Shown one piece after another: positions 63,501 through 64,000 of a stretch of DNA of 64,000 nucleotides. Position 1 is the stretch's first letter, and each line of letters starts with the position of its first letter. The notes beneath the pieces are model-generated. The model was given only the letters and a program-made list of their open reading frames with translations. It was not told the origin of the DNA and did no database searches. A program made the position numbers and the translations under genes. Source of the DNA: Methylorubrum populi (GTDB lineage: Bacteria; Pseudomonadota; Alphaproteobacteria; Rhizobiales; Beijerinckiaceae); NCBI GenBank assembly GCA_036946625.1, contig JAQIIU010000003.1:383961-447960 (forward strand), written 5' to 3'.

Positions 63501-64000
63501 GCCGCGTCGGCCCGCAGGCCGGCCCGCATCGCGGCGACCGCCTGCGCCACCCGCGCGCCGTCCAGCGCCTGCCGCCGGTCACCGTCTCGGCAGAGGCCGC
63601 CGCGGAAGCCGAGATAACCGGGGCCGAGGGCCGCGAGCGCCGGGATGTCGGCGAGGCCGAGGGAGCCGGCGAGCCCGCTCATCAGGCCGTGCGCCCCGCA
63701 GGCGGCGACGAAGGCGGCGAGCCGTGCGGGCGTCGTGAGGGCGGGAAGCGCCGTCCCGCTCTTGCCGCTCGTGTCGATCATCGCGCCGGCAAAGCCCGCC
63801 GCGGCGAGGCGCCGGGGAACGCTCTCCCCCACGCCGTCCTCGGCGAAGAGCACGCCGACGACCCGGCCGGGCGCCTGCGCCGCGGCCCGCCTCAGGCCGG
63901 CATCGTCCGCGGCGCGAACCGCGATCTTGATGAAATCGACCCCCGTCGCGGCGAGGGCCGCGACCGCGGCCGCGATCTCCCGGCCCGTGCCGTCGCCGGC
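63497..64000 (-). CDS. mfnB: (5-formylfuran-3-yl)methyl phosphate synthase, MfnB-like (5' part outside window)
   Basis: The frame is open to the window edge (168 codons visible including stop). Family features: GVDFIKIAVRAADDAGL, VVGVLFAEDG, GAMIDTSGKSGTALPAL, AACGAHGLMSGLAGSLGLAD and FRGGLCRDGDRRQALDGARV. MfnB makes the furan precursor of methanofuran/methylofuran from two glyceraldehyde 3-phosphates. The N-terminal 60-70 residues are missing. Confidence 0.88.
   Translation of the reverse strand, partial: AGDGTGREIAAAVAALAATGVDFIKIAVRAADDAGLRRAAAQAPGRVVGVLFAEDGVGESVPRRLAAAGFAGAMIDTSGKSGTALPALTTPARLAAFVAACGAHGLMSGLAGSLGLADIPALAALGPGYLGFRGGLCRDGDRRQALDGARVAQAVAAMRAGLRADAA

Overview
The window is high-GC alphaproteobacterial chromosome, most likely Methylobacterium/Methylorubrum (Hyphomicrobiales). 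Three observations support this: a complete bacterial hopanoid operon, archaeal-type tetrahydromethanopterin/methylofuran C1-cofactor genes in a proteobacterial setting, and several families of short palindromic elements between genes. Assignments come from reading protein motifs and gene order only; no database search was run.

Layout. 1-4.1 kb: the end of deoB converges on the ABC-F ATPase ettA, followed by a small hypothetical gene, a secreted DNA/RNA endonuclease and a small secreted protein. 4.4-12.8 kb: an isoprenoid/hopanoid block dxs-hpnA-hpnC-hpnD-hpnE-shc, in which the last five genes are translationally coupled or nearly so. 13-13.7 kb: a spermidine-synthase-like methyltransferase. 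13.9-22.7 kb (minus strand): a 2,468-residue fully reducing type I polyketide synthase (KS-AT-DH-MT-ER-KR-ACP) coupled by a 4-base overlap to an alpha-oxoamine synthase. This pair is the most striking system here. It has the architecture of fungal fumonisin-type sphingoid-mimic synthesis. 23.2-27.8 kb (minus): UDP-glucose dehydrogenase, a two-domain glycosyltransferase and an unrecognised protein. 28.1 kb: tRNA-Val(GAC). 28.5-32.7 kb: an oxalate/formate-type MFS transporter divergent from eutBC (ethanolamine ammonia-lyase).

33-43.4 kb: ilvD overlapping an ExoR-like Sel1 protein, exonuclease III, a broken ceramidase-like gene, prpE, two DUF465 small proteins, a DUF3606 protein, purE-purK and a TPR lipoprotein. 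43.6-52 kb: a single-domain response regulator, glpX and hom, small secreted proteins, an ETF-beta lysine methyltransferase-like gene coupled to a GT4 glycosyltransferase, and topoisomerase IB. 52-57.6 kb: a soluble chemoreceptor-like protein, a LuxR-type regulator, a GGDEF protein, small secreted proteins and an FTR1 iron permease. 58-64 kb: a C1-cofactor cluster with HisA-like, MfnF-like, a small conserved-looking protein, a chimeric beta-propeller fragment, DUF447, a DHPS-like protein, MfnE-like and partial MfnB.

Functional links: dxs supplies C5 units to squalene and hopanoid synthesis. The PKS/oxoamine synthase pair is predicted to build and release an amino-ketone lipid, and the neighbouring UDP-glucuronate and glycosyltransferase genes could decorate it (inference). 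The right-end genes serve the H4MPT/methylofuran formaldehyde-oxidation pathway. Four families of short inverted-repeat elements sit at gene ends. Some contribute stop codons, one lies where the ceramidase-like gene is truncated, and one supplies the C-terminus of the DHPS-like protein.
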